Source of the DNA: Brachycybe producta
Taxonomy: Eukaryota > Arthropoda > Diplopoda > Playtdesmida > Andrognathidae
Direction of reading: 5' to 3'
Assembly (NCBI GenBank): GCA_036925085.1
Contig: JAUPFP010000027.1
Location: forward strand, 2,469,501-2,533,500
DNA length: 64,000 nt
The translations under genes and the position numbers were made by a program. A model generated the notes under the pieces. It was not told the DNA's origin. It did no database searches and saw only the letters and a list, made by a program, of their open reading frames with translations. Positions 23,888 through 34,342 of this stretch are shown here, piece after piece (position 1 is the first letter of the stretch; each line of letters starts with the position of its first letter).

Positions 23888-25102
23888 ACAAGAAGTTTTT
23901 AAAATATGAGTTTGGATCTCAATTATTAATTTTAGAGGTTGACGCATCTAGTTTTACTTTTAATAAATAATTTCGTGTGATTATTTTAGTTGAGAGATTA
24001 TTAAAATCTATTTTTTATGATGAGAATTCAGTAAAATTATTATCAAACATACTTAATTACTTTAATTACTCATAGTGCCAATTCATTCTTATATTATAAA
24101 AAGACAAAAGATAAGAATACTTTTAAATTGTCTCTCAAAGTGAATCACCAACAAATCCAATGGATGTCATTAATCATTCAGTGGTTCACACGCCCCTAGT
24201 AACAAATACAAGAGTTGGTGGCCCAAAATATGGCTCTAACATTATCAGGAATTCAGTTCAGATAACTAAATAAGCACGAAACTTAATAAACGCCAAATTT
24301 GAGATTTTATTCAGTTTGGCATTTGTTTCATTTGTTGCGTACAGTATTTAGTTTGACGTTTGTTCAATTTGGTTAAATTTTGTTCAATCTGGTGTCACTA
24401 CTTTTGATGAATACTTGAAATATTTTCAAATATTCATAGAGAGATTCCCAAAATTAAAATTTAAATAAGCAAAAGACAATGTTAGGTTTAAATGAAGTGT
24501 AAAATCAGTAACCACCCTGTGACCATCCTTGAGATTTTCATAAAGTATACAGAATATTTTTAATCAACAGGAAAAAATATCCAAAATTAAATCATTCATC
24601 AGTGATTAATCACTTGCTACAAGGTGAACTCTAGAAAATAAAACATACTGTGTTTGACACTGCATATTTGTGGGTGTGTAACAAACACATACGCAGGATG
24701 TAAGTCCCTCCTACAAAAATGCAAAAAAATCTTACAAAATGATGGTTATTATTATAAAAGACAAAAGAAATGTCATAATTTTTTTTGTCAATATCCCGTT
24801 ACTCACAAACATATTCTGTTGATGAATTTTCAAGGCAAATGACATTTATTAATAAAGTCAAGAAGATAAAAAAAAGATCACGTTATTCTTAGTTTGTCGT
24901 CTTCTTTAAATGTGACTGAAATGATCTCATCATCACCAATTTCTAATTTAGTTTTATATTATTTGTGGGAGTGTGTCACCTCATCCTCATCCTCCTTTTT
25001 CCTAACACCTATTTTAAATATGAATGACCAAAAAAAAGAACATTGTATTTGTCATCTGTACAATAACATCAAACAACAGGTGGTCCTCATAAGGCAAAAT
25101 AC
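23888..25102. other. Intergenic, no gene seen
   Basis: AT-rich spacer. Short open frames at 24654-25139 lack signal or domain evidence. Confidence 0.5.
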
Positions 25103-25110
25103 TATAAAAA
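25103..25110 (+). promoter_or_regulatory. TATA box, 25-kb gene
   Basis: TATAAAAA, 134 nt before the start codon. Confidence 0.7.
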
Positions 25111-25236
25111 CCTCTCCAAATACTTTCATTTTCTCATAACACAACAGAAGTACCAAAGAAAAGTTGAGTTTCTCTTCTAACGCCTTATTTGACAAATATC
25201 ACAAACAGTTGTCACCAACACCACCACCACAACAAT

Positions 25237-25679
25237 ATGAAGACTGTCACTGACATAGTAAGTAATAATTTTTCAAATTGTCTAAAAATTCTGAATTTAC
25301 TACTACCAATATTCATTGAGAAATGTTGTTAATTTAGATGCTACTTTTGGTCCTAATCGGTTCCTGTGTCCTGATCCAAGCACAAATCAATGAAGGTGCT
25401 GTCATTGTACGAAGACAAGCTCCTCAAGGTGCTGATGGCAAAAAAGGTGTTGAAGACAAATACAAGTTTGGAGTTGGAATGTATATGGATTTAGGACCCG
25501 GCCCTTATGGTTATGGCATGCCTTATGGAGGAGGTGGAGGAGGCGGATATGGCATGCCTTATGGAGGAGGTGGAGGAGGCGGATATGGCATGCCCTTTGG
25601 AGGTGGTTATGGGATGCCCTATGGAGGTGGTTATGGGATGCCTTACGGAGGAGGCTATGGAATGCCATACGGACGTTGA
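25237..25679 (+). CDS. Secreted GYGMPYG-repeat protein, two exons
   Basis: Exon 1 is 25237-25257 (MKTVTDI) with donor GTAAGT; exon 2 is 25338-25679 after AATTTAG, giving 120 residues. The signal peptide core is MLLLVLIGSCVLIQA. A short segment ends VIVRR, a dibasic site, then a Gln/Lys-containing linker leads to VEDKYKFGVGMY. The remainder is tandem GYGMPYGGG-type units (about seven, some separated by GGGGG), ending GMPYGR. The final Gly-Arg is a possible amidation signal if trimmed. It is most similar to the 27-kb neighbour, so the two probably arose by tandem duplication. The function is not known from sequence. Confidence 0.88.
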
Positions 25680-25812
25680 AAATAAAAATTTAGCCTACCA
25701 TTAAAAAAATGTAAAGCTTTATTTTTAGTTTTTATGAAAAAAATATCGTTATTGTGCTTTTTCAGCCTTGCTGAATTTTGTAATTTTGTAAATCGAATCC
25801 TTATAATTATGA

Positions 25813-25818
25813 AATAAA
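25813..25818 (+). terminator. Poly(A) signal, 25-kb gene
   Basis: AATAAA with an overlapping second copy, about 135 nt after the stop. Confidence 0.65.
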
Positions 25819-25964
25819 TAAATGTCCATATAATAAATGTGTTACTTATTGGTCTCAATTATACTAATTTCGCATACAAAAATATCGTGAATGTTTTTTT
25901 AAACGAAATGAACTGTACTATTATTAAGTATAAGCATTCACGCACAAATTTACATGTTGTTTTT

Positions 25965-26270
25965 TATGAACAGCTGCTGATGTTCGAACTGTGGTTATTT
26001 TGTTTTTTAGGAGAAAGACGAAGAAAAAATTGAAAATGTATTTAGAAACTAGAACGGTAGCTGAATTACATATTCAATCAACATCTTCACGTTGATATCT
26101 TTCAAAATAAACATTTTATAGCCAAACATTAAAAAAATACCATTTGCTTCTTAAAGTTGGGTCATTTTCTAACTGACACAAAAAAATTTGAAATATCCTT
26201 TAGTGATTGAGTTATCCTTCCATTTTTTTAAAAATACTTTCAAGTTTCTCTACGTTTTGCTCTAGTAAGA
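25965..26270. repeat. Foldback MITE, family A
   Basis: TTTTATGAACAGCTGCTGAT at the left; arms TTAGAAACTAGAACGGTAG and GTGATTGAGTTATCCTTCC. Confidence 0.7.
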
Positions 26271-27404
26271 CGTTTACACTTTTAATAAAACAAAAATCCA
26301 AGAAACAAGAAGTGCATATGAGAGCACATTGTTGTGTGTCTTCAAATGCACCCAAGAAACCATCCCAGAACTGATCCCAATATGGTTCGCACTATTTAAA
26401 AATCGATGGGCGGAAGATGATGCAAATGTTACTTAAAATTTGTTATGAAATTAAAACTGTGCTTTTAGTTTGATGTGAAAATATAATTTCGTTAAATATG
26501 ATGGCATCTTGTATACATTACAGTGTATGTAAAATTCATTATTATTAAAAATACTTTGATAAACAATATATTATGTTAGTTGTTGTCTTCATTATCTTGA
26601 TACTTTTTTATCTTCAGAAATCTAGGAAGGATTTTAATAGAAAAACTCGAGTAAATACACAAATAATCTGAGAGAGTGGAGATGAAATTAAAATCAGTGA
26701 TAAACTTGTGGGTGAGCAATATAAAATGTGCTAATGGCAGCAAAATGAAAATATTCAAAGTGTTTGCTATATCGATATATCGTCACGTTGAGACCAACAC
26801 ATTTAACTGAAACACTTAAACACGTTTAAATTCTAATTTCATAATTCAACCAATGAAGGTTAAGCTCTAAGAAGAAGTTGGGGGCTCCAACTTCCAAGTG
26901 ACAATCGCAAAGAAAGTATTTTGAAATTTTGAAATAGCCTATGAAATATTTGTACTGATCAATGGACCCAATACAATACATAGAAATAAATCTATCAAAG
27001 AATAAAGTACATGTAGAGTATTTGGTAAATTAAATTTAATGAACTTAATTTCGTTTTCGATCTTAATCAACTAAGAAATTAGTTTAAATTGAGTTGTAAC
27101 TCTGGAAGGTATTCAACTGAGACTGAGTCATAAATGAAATAAAGATCTTATGATCTTAATTTTTGATATGAAACACAAAAAAAGACATTAAGACACTTTT
27201 GAAATTGTGATGCATCAGTTGTTTTAGAATGTCATCGGACTTATCATCATCATCATGATGATCGTCATCTAAAACACAGTTAGTGAGTGAGTGACCCGGT
27301 ACCTTAATTTCCTTCATATCTCTTTTATTAAAAATCTTTTGTTTTAGAAATTTTTGATCCACCTTATGTGTCATCTAAGATTTTCGATAAAGATATGGAA
27401 AATG
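26271..27404. other. Intergenic, no gene seen
   Basis: AT-rich spacer before the 27-kb promoter. No supported feature besides short ATCATC runs near 27245. Confidence 0.5.
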
Positions 27405-27412
27405 TATATAAA
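27405..27412 (+). promoter_or_regulatory. TATA box, 27-kb gene
   Basis: TATATAAA, 163 nt before the start codon. Confidence 0.7.
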
Positions 27413-27567
27413 CAAGAAATAACGAGCACAAAAAAAATCAGAACACAACCAACAAATATCGAGACGAAGCTAATAATAGTCAGTCATCTGTCAAGTCCTC
27501 AGAAAAACACAAGTTGGAAACAATAATCAACATTTATATGAACTGTAAAACTCAACATTCCATAAAC

Positions 27568-28054
27568 ATGAAGTTCTTTGTCGTATGTTTGGTAAGAAGA
27601 TGTTTTGCAAATTCACTTTTAAGTGCCTCAAAGTAGATTTTCTATAAGTTTCGTTTTCGAATAGATGCTGGCTTTATCAGTGGTTCAAAAACATGCAAGT
27701 GCCTATGCAATGGAAGAGGCTCAAGGGCACAACATAGTCAAGAGAGCAGCCGCAGGTCCAGCAGTAGCAATGTCTAATCAGGGCCAAGGAGGTGTCCAGG
27801 ACAAGTACAAGTTTGGGTTTGGAGGCATTGGATATCCCTATGGAATGGGTGGCGGCTACGGATATGGAACGGGTCCATATTACGGAGGAGGCTACGGAGG
27901 AGGCTATGGAGATGCCTATGGAGGAGGCTATGGTTCTGGTTATGGAATTGGAACTGGAACTGGCTACGGAATAGGAGCAGGTTACGGGTATGGAGATGCT
28001 TATGGAATTGGAGCTAATTATGGATATCCAGGTTATATGTATGGAAGGCGATAA
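27568..28054 (+). CDS. Secreted Gly/Tyr-rich protein, two exons
   Basis: Exon 1 is 27568-27591 (MKFFVVCL) with donor GTAAGA; exon 2 is 27665-28054 after TTCGAATAG, giving 137 residues. The signal peptide ends near KHASAYA. A short propeptide (MEEAQGHNIVKR) ends in Lys-Arg. A linker follows, then VQDKYKFGFGGIGYPYG, nearly identical to the motif of the 25-kb protein. The C-terminal two thirds are GYG, GGGYGGGYGDAYG and GIGTGTGYG repeats, ending YMYGRR. A Gly-Arg-Arg end after removal of basics would expose an amidation Gly. TATA and poly(A) signals frame the unit. It belongs to the same family as the 25-kb gene. Confidence 0.88.
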
Positions 28055-28381
28055 ACAGGCATAAAATTGCGAAAACATTCCATAGTTAATGTATTGAAAA
28101 TTCAATAATGACCACTTTTTTAATTCTAACTTATTTTTGAAAAGATGTTTTAAACAAGCTAAAAGATTTTACTAGTCTATTATTTATCAGTGCACCTAAC
28201 ATTGTAACATAGTATTTTTGTCTCTTTGTACACAAAAATAACGTACAAAATGTATAATTTGTTGTTGCAAATTGAACCCAAATTAAAAGACGAAATTCTT
28301 TTTCAAAAATTGTATTTTGAAGTTTTTAAAAATATTTTTAATTTTGACTGTCGATTTGTAGATTGCAATTAGAATGCAGTA

Positions 28382-28387
28382 AATAAA
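28382..28387 (+). terminator. Poly(A) signal, 27-kb gene
   Basis: AATAAA about 330 nt after the stop; an ATTAAA at 28282 is an alternative. Confidence 0.45.
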
Positions 28388-28399
28388 ATGAAATGTAAG

Positions 28400-29480
28400 T
28401 TTTTCAAAGTTGTTTGAATTTCCTGCTTGCAACAACACCAACAACAACATGGTGTTTAACTGTTAAGTTAGTATAATAACTGCTGCTGCTGCCACCTATA
28501 ATATGTGGCAATTAATTATTTCTAATGACACTATGATCAACGTCAAAAATGATCTTTGATTGCAAAAACGTCATTTTTTTCTATGTAAATGGATAGAAAA
28601 CAATAAGTTCATCATATAATCTTAGACTATTACTTTACGTAAAGTCTTAAGATATAATATTATCTCTTTTATCTAGATTCCTAGAGAACAATGTTTTCAC
28701 AACCAAAGTATACTTTTCAGTTAGCAGATGGCGCTGGTGGTATACATGTACAGTTTTTTTTTTTTTTTTTTTGAACTGGCGTCGCTTACGATTAGCGTTA
28801 AAGCTGGGCCGTATTTACCAATAGGCTGAGTATGCTATAGCCTAGGGCGCCGACTTTTCGAAGACGCCAATTTAGGGCGCCAATTTTGACGAAAATAGAT
28901 TTTTTTATTGGTATTAGTGTAACTTCAGGCTTTTTTCCTTTTCATTGGAGCCCCCTTGATTTTACATATTTATATATAAATAATGTCATAACTTTGATTA
29001 ATACTTTTATCATATTTTGCGTTTACTTTTTTTATTTTTTTGGGGGGGGGGGGCAATGCATACAAATTATGTAAATATGGCCCTATGTCCACACTGGACT
29101 GGTGTAACTTTCGAAGCCTGCACTGCATATACTGGTGCTTTGCATCCTATTTCTGCGCCCAAAGTGCCTCGCTCTAGTTACGTCTCTACTTTGCAATGAT
29201 GGGAACTGAAGCAATTAAAAAAGAAAGACAATTCAGGATTGACGAACCAGAGTTGATCCACTGTACCAAGCTTAACATGAAAACAATACAAATTGTAGTT
29301 TTGCAAACATTTCAGTTAATAAAACAAATCCAAGCTTATTTTCAACTATAGAAATTGTAAGACAAAAATGAAGAATTTCTTAACCTACAAGAAAATACTT
29401 TTTATTAATCAAACAAATAAAACTACAAAAAATGCCAATCATACAGTTTCCGCAATTTCAACATCAAAATCTTTAATAAA
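28400..29480. other. Intergenic with TE remnant
   Basis: GGGCCGTATTTACCAATAGG, then TATAGCCTAGGGCGCC (about 28808-28855) resembles a hAT-type end of the GGCCGGATTT class without a matching partner. A T-run lies at 28755-28772 and a 12-G run at 29042-29053. No gene. Confidence 0.45.
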
Positions 29481-29483
29481 ACA

Positions 29484-29499
29484 TTTATTTTCATTTATT
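29484..29499 (-). terminator. Poly(A) signals, 30-kb minus gene
   Basis: Two AATAAA words on the minus strand (29494-29499 and 29484-29489), about 110-125 nt past the stop. Confidence 0.6.
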
Positions 29500-29608
29500 T
29501 CACCTTAAAGAATTCAAGAAAATATTCCAAAGTTGCTTTTGTGTCGTAAAAATTATAATCGTTTCAAAAAATATATCCAAATGCGGACGAAGAGGTATTC
29601 TGATTCGG

Positions 29609-30567
29609 CTAGTATTTGGGTTTTGGACGTTCCTCGTGTCCACCATCGTATCCACCACCACGTCCACCACCGTCTCCATGACCACCTCCGCCACCGTGAT
29701 GTCCACCATCATGATCGCCACGACCACCGTGGTCACCACCACCACCTCCCCGATGGTCATCTTTCTTGTCTCCACCACCATAACCTTCTCCTCCATGACC
29801 TCCTGGTCCTCCACTGCCTCTGTAGGGATCTTCGACGGCGTCCACCAACAGAACCACCGCCGTTAACACCAACGCACAGAAAACCTTCAAAATGGGTTAT
29901 ATTTTTATATAAACTGAGTAAAACCTTGATTTTGGTCCTTGGTACACAGACCACTTTTGGTGATCGACTTCGACTGCAAAATGAATGCCAAGGTCCGGCA
30001 TATTTCCATATACATATACATATATTTCCATTACAACCACAGCCCAGCCACCCCATCATTTTGCAGTCGAAATCGACCACCAAACGTGGTCTGTGTGCTA
30101 ATTAAGGCCCTTTTCGAATGACTGTCATTTAGGATGTTTTATGAACAGCTGATTTTGGAATCTCTGATTATTTCAGTCTCTCAGAAGAGCAAACTTAACT
30201 AGATATAATAGTGTTTTAGAAACTAGAATGGTAGCTCAATCACGTAAGGATATTTTCATGCTGATTTCTTTCAAAATAAAACTTTTTATGAAAAAATATC
30301 GTCGGTTTAAAGTTGGGTTATTTTGAAAGATATCAACATGAAAATATCCGTAAAGTGATCGAGTTACACTTCCAGTTTTTAAAACACGTTCATTTTGCGC
30401 CTGAAAGACAGAATAAACAAAAAGTTCCAGAGGTCCCGTTTACACTTTAAAACCATCTTAATTGACAGAAGACAATAATAGTGTGTACATAAAAACCTAG
30501 TTTGTAAATAGTAAATAGTAAATAGTACAAAATGGTTAATTACCATGAGACGTAAAGCAGAAGCCAT
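29609..30567 (-). CDS. Secreted Gly/His/Asp-rich protein, two exons
   Basis: Exon 1 is 30567-30544 (MASALRLM) with donor GTAATT; exon 2 is 29884-29609 after CATTTTGAAG, giving 99 residues. The signal peptide is completed by VFCALVLTAVVLLVDA. The mature chain begins VEDPYRGSGGPGGHG and alternates Gly with His and Asp (DDHRGGGGGDHGG, DGGHHGGGGGHGDGG), ending HEERPKPKY. This resembles metal-binding or hydrogel-like Gly/His proteins. The TATA box is on the minus strand at 30655-30662. There is no in-frame ATG at the start of exon 2, so exon 1 is needed; the acceptor is weak. The 659-bp intron is mostly two MITEs. It is transcribed opposite to the five upstream cluster members. Confidence 0.75.
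29933..30110. repeat. Family C MITE in an intron
   Basis: ACACAGACCACTTTTGGTGA, then TCGACTTCGACTGC is mirrored by GCAGTCGAAATCGACCACCA and AACGTGGTCTGTGT. Long terminal inverted repeats, no coding capacity; it lies in the intron of the 30-kb minus gene. Confidence 0.8.
30128..30462. repeat. Foldback MITE A in the same intron
   Basis: GGATGTTTTATGAACAGCTG at the left; GTTTTAGAAACTAGAATGG and GTTACACTTCCAGTTTTTAA arms; right end CACTTTAAAACCATCTTAA. With the family C copy it fills most of the intron. Confidence 0.75.
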
Positions 30568-30654
30568 TTTTGTTCTCTTTTTATGAAGTCTAATCTGAAT
30601 TCCTCTTTGGATCCAGGAACAAATCAAGTATGAAAAGATTTGGTTATTTTCAAG

Positions 30655-30662
30655 CTTTTATA
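30655..30662 (-). promoter_or_regulatory. TATA box, 30-kb minus gene
   Basis: TATAAAAG on the minus strand, 88 nt before the start codon. Confidence 0.65.
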
Positions 30663-30961
30663 CAGAAACCAAAATAAAGAATCTACAATATTTGTTTTGT
30701 CCAAAGTATGTTTCTTAGAAAACCTTGAATATTTGAAGTGCCTACAGGTGAAACCACCACCACCCCATTTTTTCTTCCAAAAAATCATTGATTTATTTAT
30801 TTACTTAGAGGCCCTAGGCTCGAATTTTGTCAGCTGTTGTATTTATAGTTCATAGGAACATGTAATTTTAAGGTAGTTTTTTAAAAGTGCACGTGCTCTC
30901 CTCAAACTCTTAAGTTAGTCTGTATTTTTAATTAGTAAAATTAAAAGAAATTTAAAAAAAA

Positions 30962-31090
30962 AAGTGTTTTAGAAACTGGAAGGGTCGTTCTATCACTTCA
31001 CTGGTTCATCAGTCATCACTGGTTGATATCTTTCAAAATAAAGTCATCCATCCACCTGTTCTAATTTCTAATTCACTGTCAGTTTCTTCT
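30962..31090. repeat. Partial foldback MITE, family A
   Basis: AGTGTTTTAGAAACTGGAAG and TTGATATCTTTCAAAATAAA, then CTGTTCTAATTTCTAA; central part deleted. Confidence 0.6.
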
Positions 31091-31306
31091 TAGTGAGTTA
31101 TAGGGCCTACTGTAGGTCCCGAAACAAAGAACAACCAGAGTTTCATATTCAACTAGAATATTCAGAATATAGGATTCGCATCAAATTTGTAACAATTGGA
31201 ATCACTTTTAAAAAAAGTTTGCAGTACACCTCACAGAAATTCGGAATGTTTGAAATAAACTTTGTTCAATAAACTTACAAGACAAATATTTATAGCTTTA
31301 AAAACG

Positions 31307-31312
31307 TTTATT
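31307..31312 (-). terminator. Poly(A) signal, 32-kb minus gene
   Basis: AATAAA on the minus strand, 114 nt past the stop. Confidence 0.65.
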
Positions 31313-31425
31313 GTAAACTAAAATTACATAAAAGTTACAAATAAAAACAGTAGTTTTCATCAGTAAACATGATTTTCCATTGTTAACTAAATTCGTTCAG
31401 GAACCATTTTTTTTATCAATGCTGT

Positions 31426-32233
31426 TTAATAAGGTTTGCTCGGCGGGTTGCTTGGAGGCTGGTAAGGATTGCTCGGTGGTTTGCTTGGTGGGTTGCTCGG
31501 TGGCTGGTAGGGGTTGCTCGGTGGGTTGCTCGGCGGCTTGTAGGGGTTGCTCGGTGGATTGCTCGGCGGCTTGTAGGGGTTGCTCGGTGGATTGCTCGGC
31601 GGCTTGTAGGGGTTGCTCGGTGGGTTGCTCGGTGGCTTGTAGGGGTTGCTCGGTGGGTTGCTCGGTGGCTTGTAGGGGTTGCTCGGTGGGTTGCTCGGTG
31701 GCTTGTAGGGGTTGCTCGGTGGATTGCTCGGTGGCTTGTAGGGGTTGCTCGGTGGATTGCTCGGTGGCTTGTAGGGGTTGCTCGGTGGATTGCTCGGTGG
31801 CTTGTAGGGGTTGCTCGGTGGATTGCTCGGTGGCTGATAAGGATTACTCGGTGGTTTGCTTGGTGGGTTGCTCGGTGGCTGGTAGGGGTTGCTCGGTGGA
31901 TTGCTCGGAGGCTGGTAAGGATCGCTCGGTGGATTGCTTGGTTGACCATAAGCTCCACCTGATGGTGGGTTGTTTAGCATAGTGCCAGCATTTACAGCAA
32001 TCACCACACAGCTAACACATAACTAAAATAAAATGCAAGATTTGCACAAGTTGTGCAAATTAATGAAATGCAATTTGGAACAGTCCATCTGATATGTTTA
32101 TTAGATAAATTAGACATCATTTCTAACAATTACTAATACCATGTTTGCTAATTTGAAATCTACAATAATACAACAACATACAAATTGAATATTTAAAGAT
32201 ACTTACCACCAACTGAAGATAAGAAGAAGCCAT
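31426..32233 (-). CDS. Secreted Pro-rich PPSNPPSNPYK repeat protein
   Basis: Exon 1 is 32233-32207 (MASSYLQLV) with donor GTAAGT; exon 2 is 32022-31426 after TTTTATTTTAG, giving 207 residues. The signal peptide is completed by LCVSCVVIAVNA. After GTMLNNPPSGGAYGQ the protein is almost wholly an 11-residue repeat: nine PPSNPPSNPYK units flanked by PYQ-ending and PPSKPP variants, ending PSKPY. Pro, Ser, Asn, Tyr and Lys dominate, as in extensin-like, byssal or cement proteins where Tyr and Lys allow cross-linking; that comparison is by composition only. TATA on the minus strand at 32299. Despite its different composition it shares exon design and the MAS start with the 30-kb gene. Confidence 0.88.
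31455..31950 (-). repeat. 33-bp tandem repeat array (coding)
   Basis: Units of 33 bp with few variants (GGATTGCTCGGTGG or GGGTTGCTCGGTGG on the + strand) encode the PPSNPPSNPYK units. Similarity among units implies recent unequal exchange or slippage. The array keeps other frames open as well. Confidence 0.9.
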
Positions 32234-32298
32234 TTTTTCCGAAATGTCAAGTTTTCCCAAATGTGTGTAAATGATGCCAGTGAAGATTCACCCACCAG

Positions 32299-32306
32299 CT
32301 TTTATA
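32299..32306 (-). promoter_or_regulatory. TATA box, 32-kb minus gene
   Basis: TATAAAAG on the minus strand, 66 nt before the start codon. Confidence 0.7.
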
Positions 32307-32704
32307 TCCGTTTTTCAGACGTGCAAAAGCGGTTTTTTGTTTGTACATAAATCATCGAACTGTAATTGTGTTGAACGCCCTCAGTTTTTATAAGTTTTTT
32401 TTTTATAACCACCACTTTCACCAAGTTCAACTCTTTTTTTTACAATCGTTCTTCACTGTCTGATGATGTTTTAACCTTTCTTTTGAAAAATTCAATGTCA
32501 AAAGTCACTTCAAAGTTGAATGTTGCCAAGAGTCTCGATAAATGAACCATTAACCGGTTTCTTCCAGACAACAAATTTAAAACCCCTCACAAAATCATCA
32601 TATCAATAGAAACAGTTTACTTACCTTCACTATTATTATATTAAATTCTTTGTTCATTTTTATATTACAATTCGTGTTAACAAACTCATTGCATAATTAT
32701 TGTA

Positions 32705-32900
32705 CATCAGAAAGGTCATTACAGATAGGTAATAAGACTGAGATACGAATGTAAATTGTTATATCTAACTAATAACTTTGTAACAGTTACTTGCATCACA
32801 TCTTTATGACTGCCGTTGACTGGTGCACAGCATACTATTATAGTCATAAAACGAATGGTCATAAGCTGTGACCCCTGAATCAATGCTGATTTTTTTATGA
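32705..32900. repeat. MITE, family E
   Basis: Contains TATGACTGCCGTTGACTGGT and GCACAGCATACTATTATAGT, then CATAAAACG, shared with 34115-34285. Confidence 0.65.
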
Positions 32901-34114
32901 AAACTTTATAAACTATAGGTTTAAAATTCAATAACTTTTTTAATTATCTAGCAATTTATATCATTTTATTATTGTATAATTACATTTTGACATGTAGTTA
33001 ATAATCACCTTTAGTTTTAAATGTGTAGCATTTATAAATTCTGAGATATTTAATTTTAAACGAGTTTGACTGCATCACTCTTTAAAACTATTAGTAATAA
33101 TAGATTATGCATTTCTTTTGGACGACACTGTATAATTTAATATATTAAAATATCTGAATGTCAATCAATTTATATTTGTTTAATAAAATCACAGCTCCTG
33201 TAAAAAAATTATGACAAATTGCAAAATTGTAAATTTTTTTCTTCATTTCCAAATATTTAACCCCTTTTTTAAAAAAACTTGTCCCAACTAATAAAGGCTT
33301 TTTTAAAAAAGGCGTATATTTATTTTAAACTCAGGTGAGTTTTAACTTGAGACAAACTTGATGAAAAAATAAATAGGTTTTAAATCTAAGTACTAGCCAG
33401 TACCAATCGTAACAAGCATTTGCTACCTTGGCTATTGGAGGTGGCCCTGTGGATGGGTGATTCTGAAAACCCTGGAGACTGGAGTATTATTATTGTTGTG
33501 TTGCCATGACATTTTTTTTGGTACCTGAAAACCAACTAACTCTCTTCTTTTCCCCCCAATCCCCTCTCAATCTGAACTTCGAAGAAATTTCCACTGTAAA
33601 TAAAAAAAACCGTTAACCTTGACAGAACTTATAACCCGTTTCCGATTTTTTATTAAAATTACTAATTTGCAGCACGATTCAAGGTGAACATCATTTATAC
33701 AGAAGATGGGAGAGTTAAAAACAGAAACTCATTTTTAAGTTCACAACTTCACTGTATTATATTATATTATATTATATTTATTATTATAATTTCCAGGCAC
33801 ATTTCAACCCTTTTCAAATTAAAAACACTTCCCTTGAGATATTTCATAATGGAAAAATTTCTTCTTCTTTTTTCTTATTCTGTTCACAAATGTCATATTT
33901 GTTACTAATTTTGTCACGAAATCAATATTTAAATAAAAATGACACAAGCCACAACTGAGAGCATCCTGGTGTCGTTTTGTGACATACAAATCATCATCAT
34001 GCTAGCCTAGCCTAGCATACACCTTTGCAATAATTTATACACTTTTACAAAATATACCTGTTGTATGCTTGTTGTGGAAATAAAAGCTCTCCAGAGGTTG
34101 CAGCTAGATTTTTA
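32901..34114. other. Intergenic, no gene seen
   Basis: AT-rich; includes a TATTA tandem run near 33757-33780. No gene supported. Confidence 0.5.
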
Positions 34115-34285
34115 GCTCAGGGGTGTCACAGTCAATTGTCATATCTAACTCATAACCTTGTAACAGTCACAAAAGTAAACTACAAAATAATACAATTATT
34201 GTCATATGATTGCCACTGACTGGTGTACAGCATTTTGTGACAATCATAAAATGGTAAGTGAACAAAGAGTGACATTGTAAGACAT
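34115..34285. repeat. MITE, family E
   Basis: GTCATATCTAACTCATAACC, GATTGCCACTGACTGGTGTA and GTGACAATCATAAAATGG match the 32705 copy. Confidence 0.65.
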
Positions 34286-34342
34286 GACTCATGTCTTATA
34301 ATGTCACTATATTTGTGTGCTTATACAGACAAAATATGTAAC

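Noticed and set aside
29533..30105. His-rich 190-codon + strand frame opposite the 30-kb gene
   Set aside because: Antisense shadow of Gly/His/Asp codons running into MITE sequence; no start context or domain.
31455..31950. CRISPR-like regular repeat
   Set aside because: Units are contiguous and coding, with no spacers, in a eukaryotic gene.
31380..31982. 200-codon Cys/Ser/Val-rich frame on the + strand over the Pro-rich gene, and a second minus frame of His/Arg type
   Set aside because: By-product of the 33-bp repeat keeping several frames open; only the PPSNPPSNPYK frame has signal peptide, exon 1, TATA and poly(A) signal.
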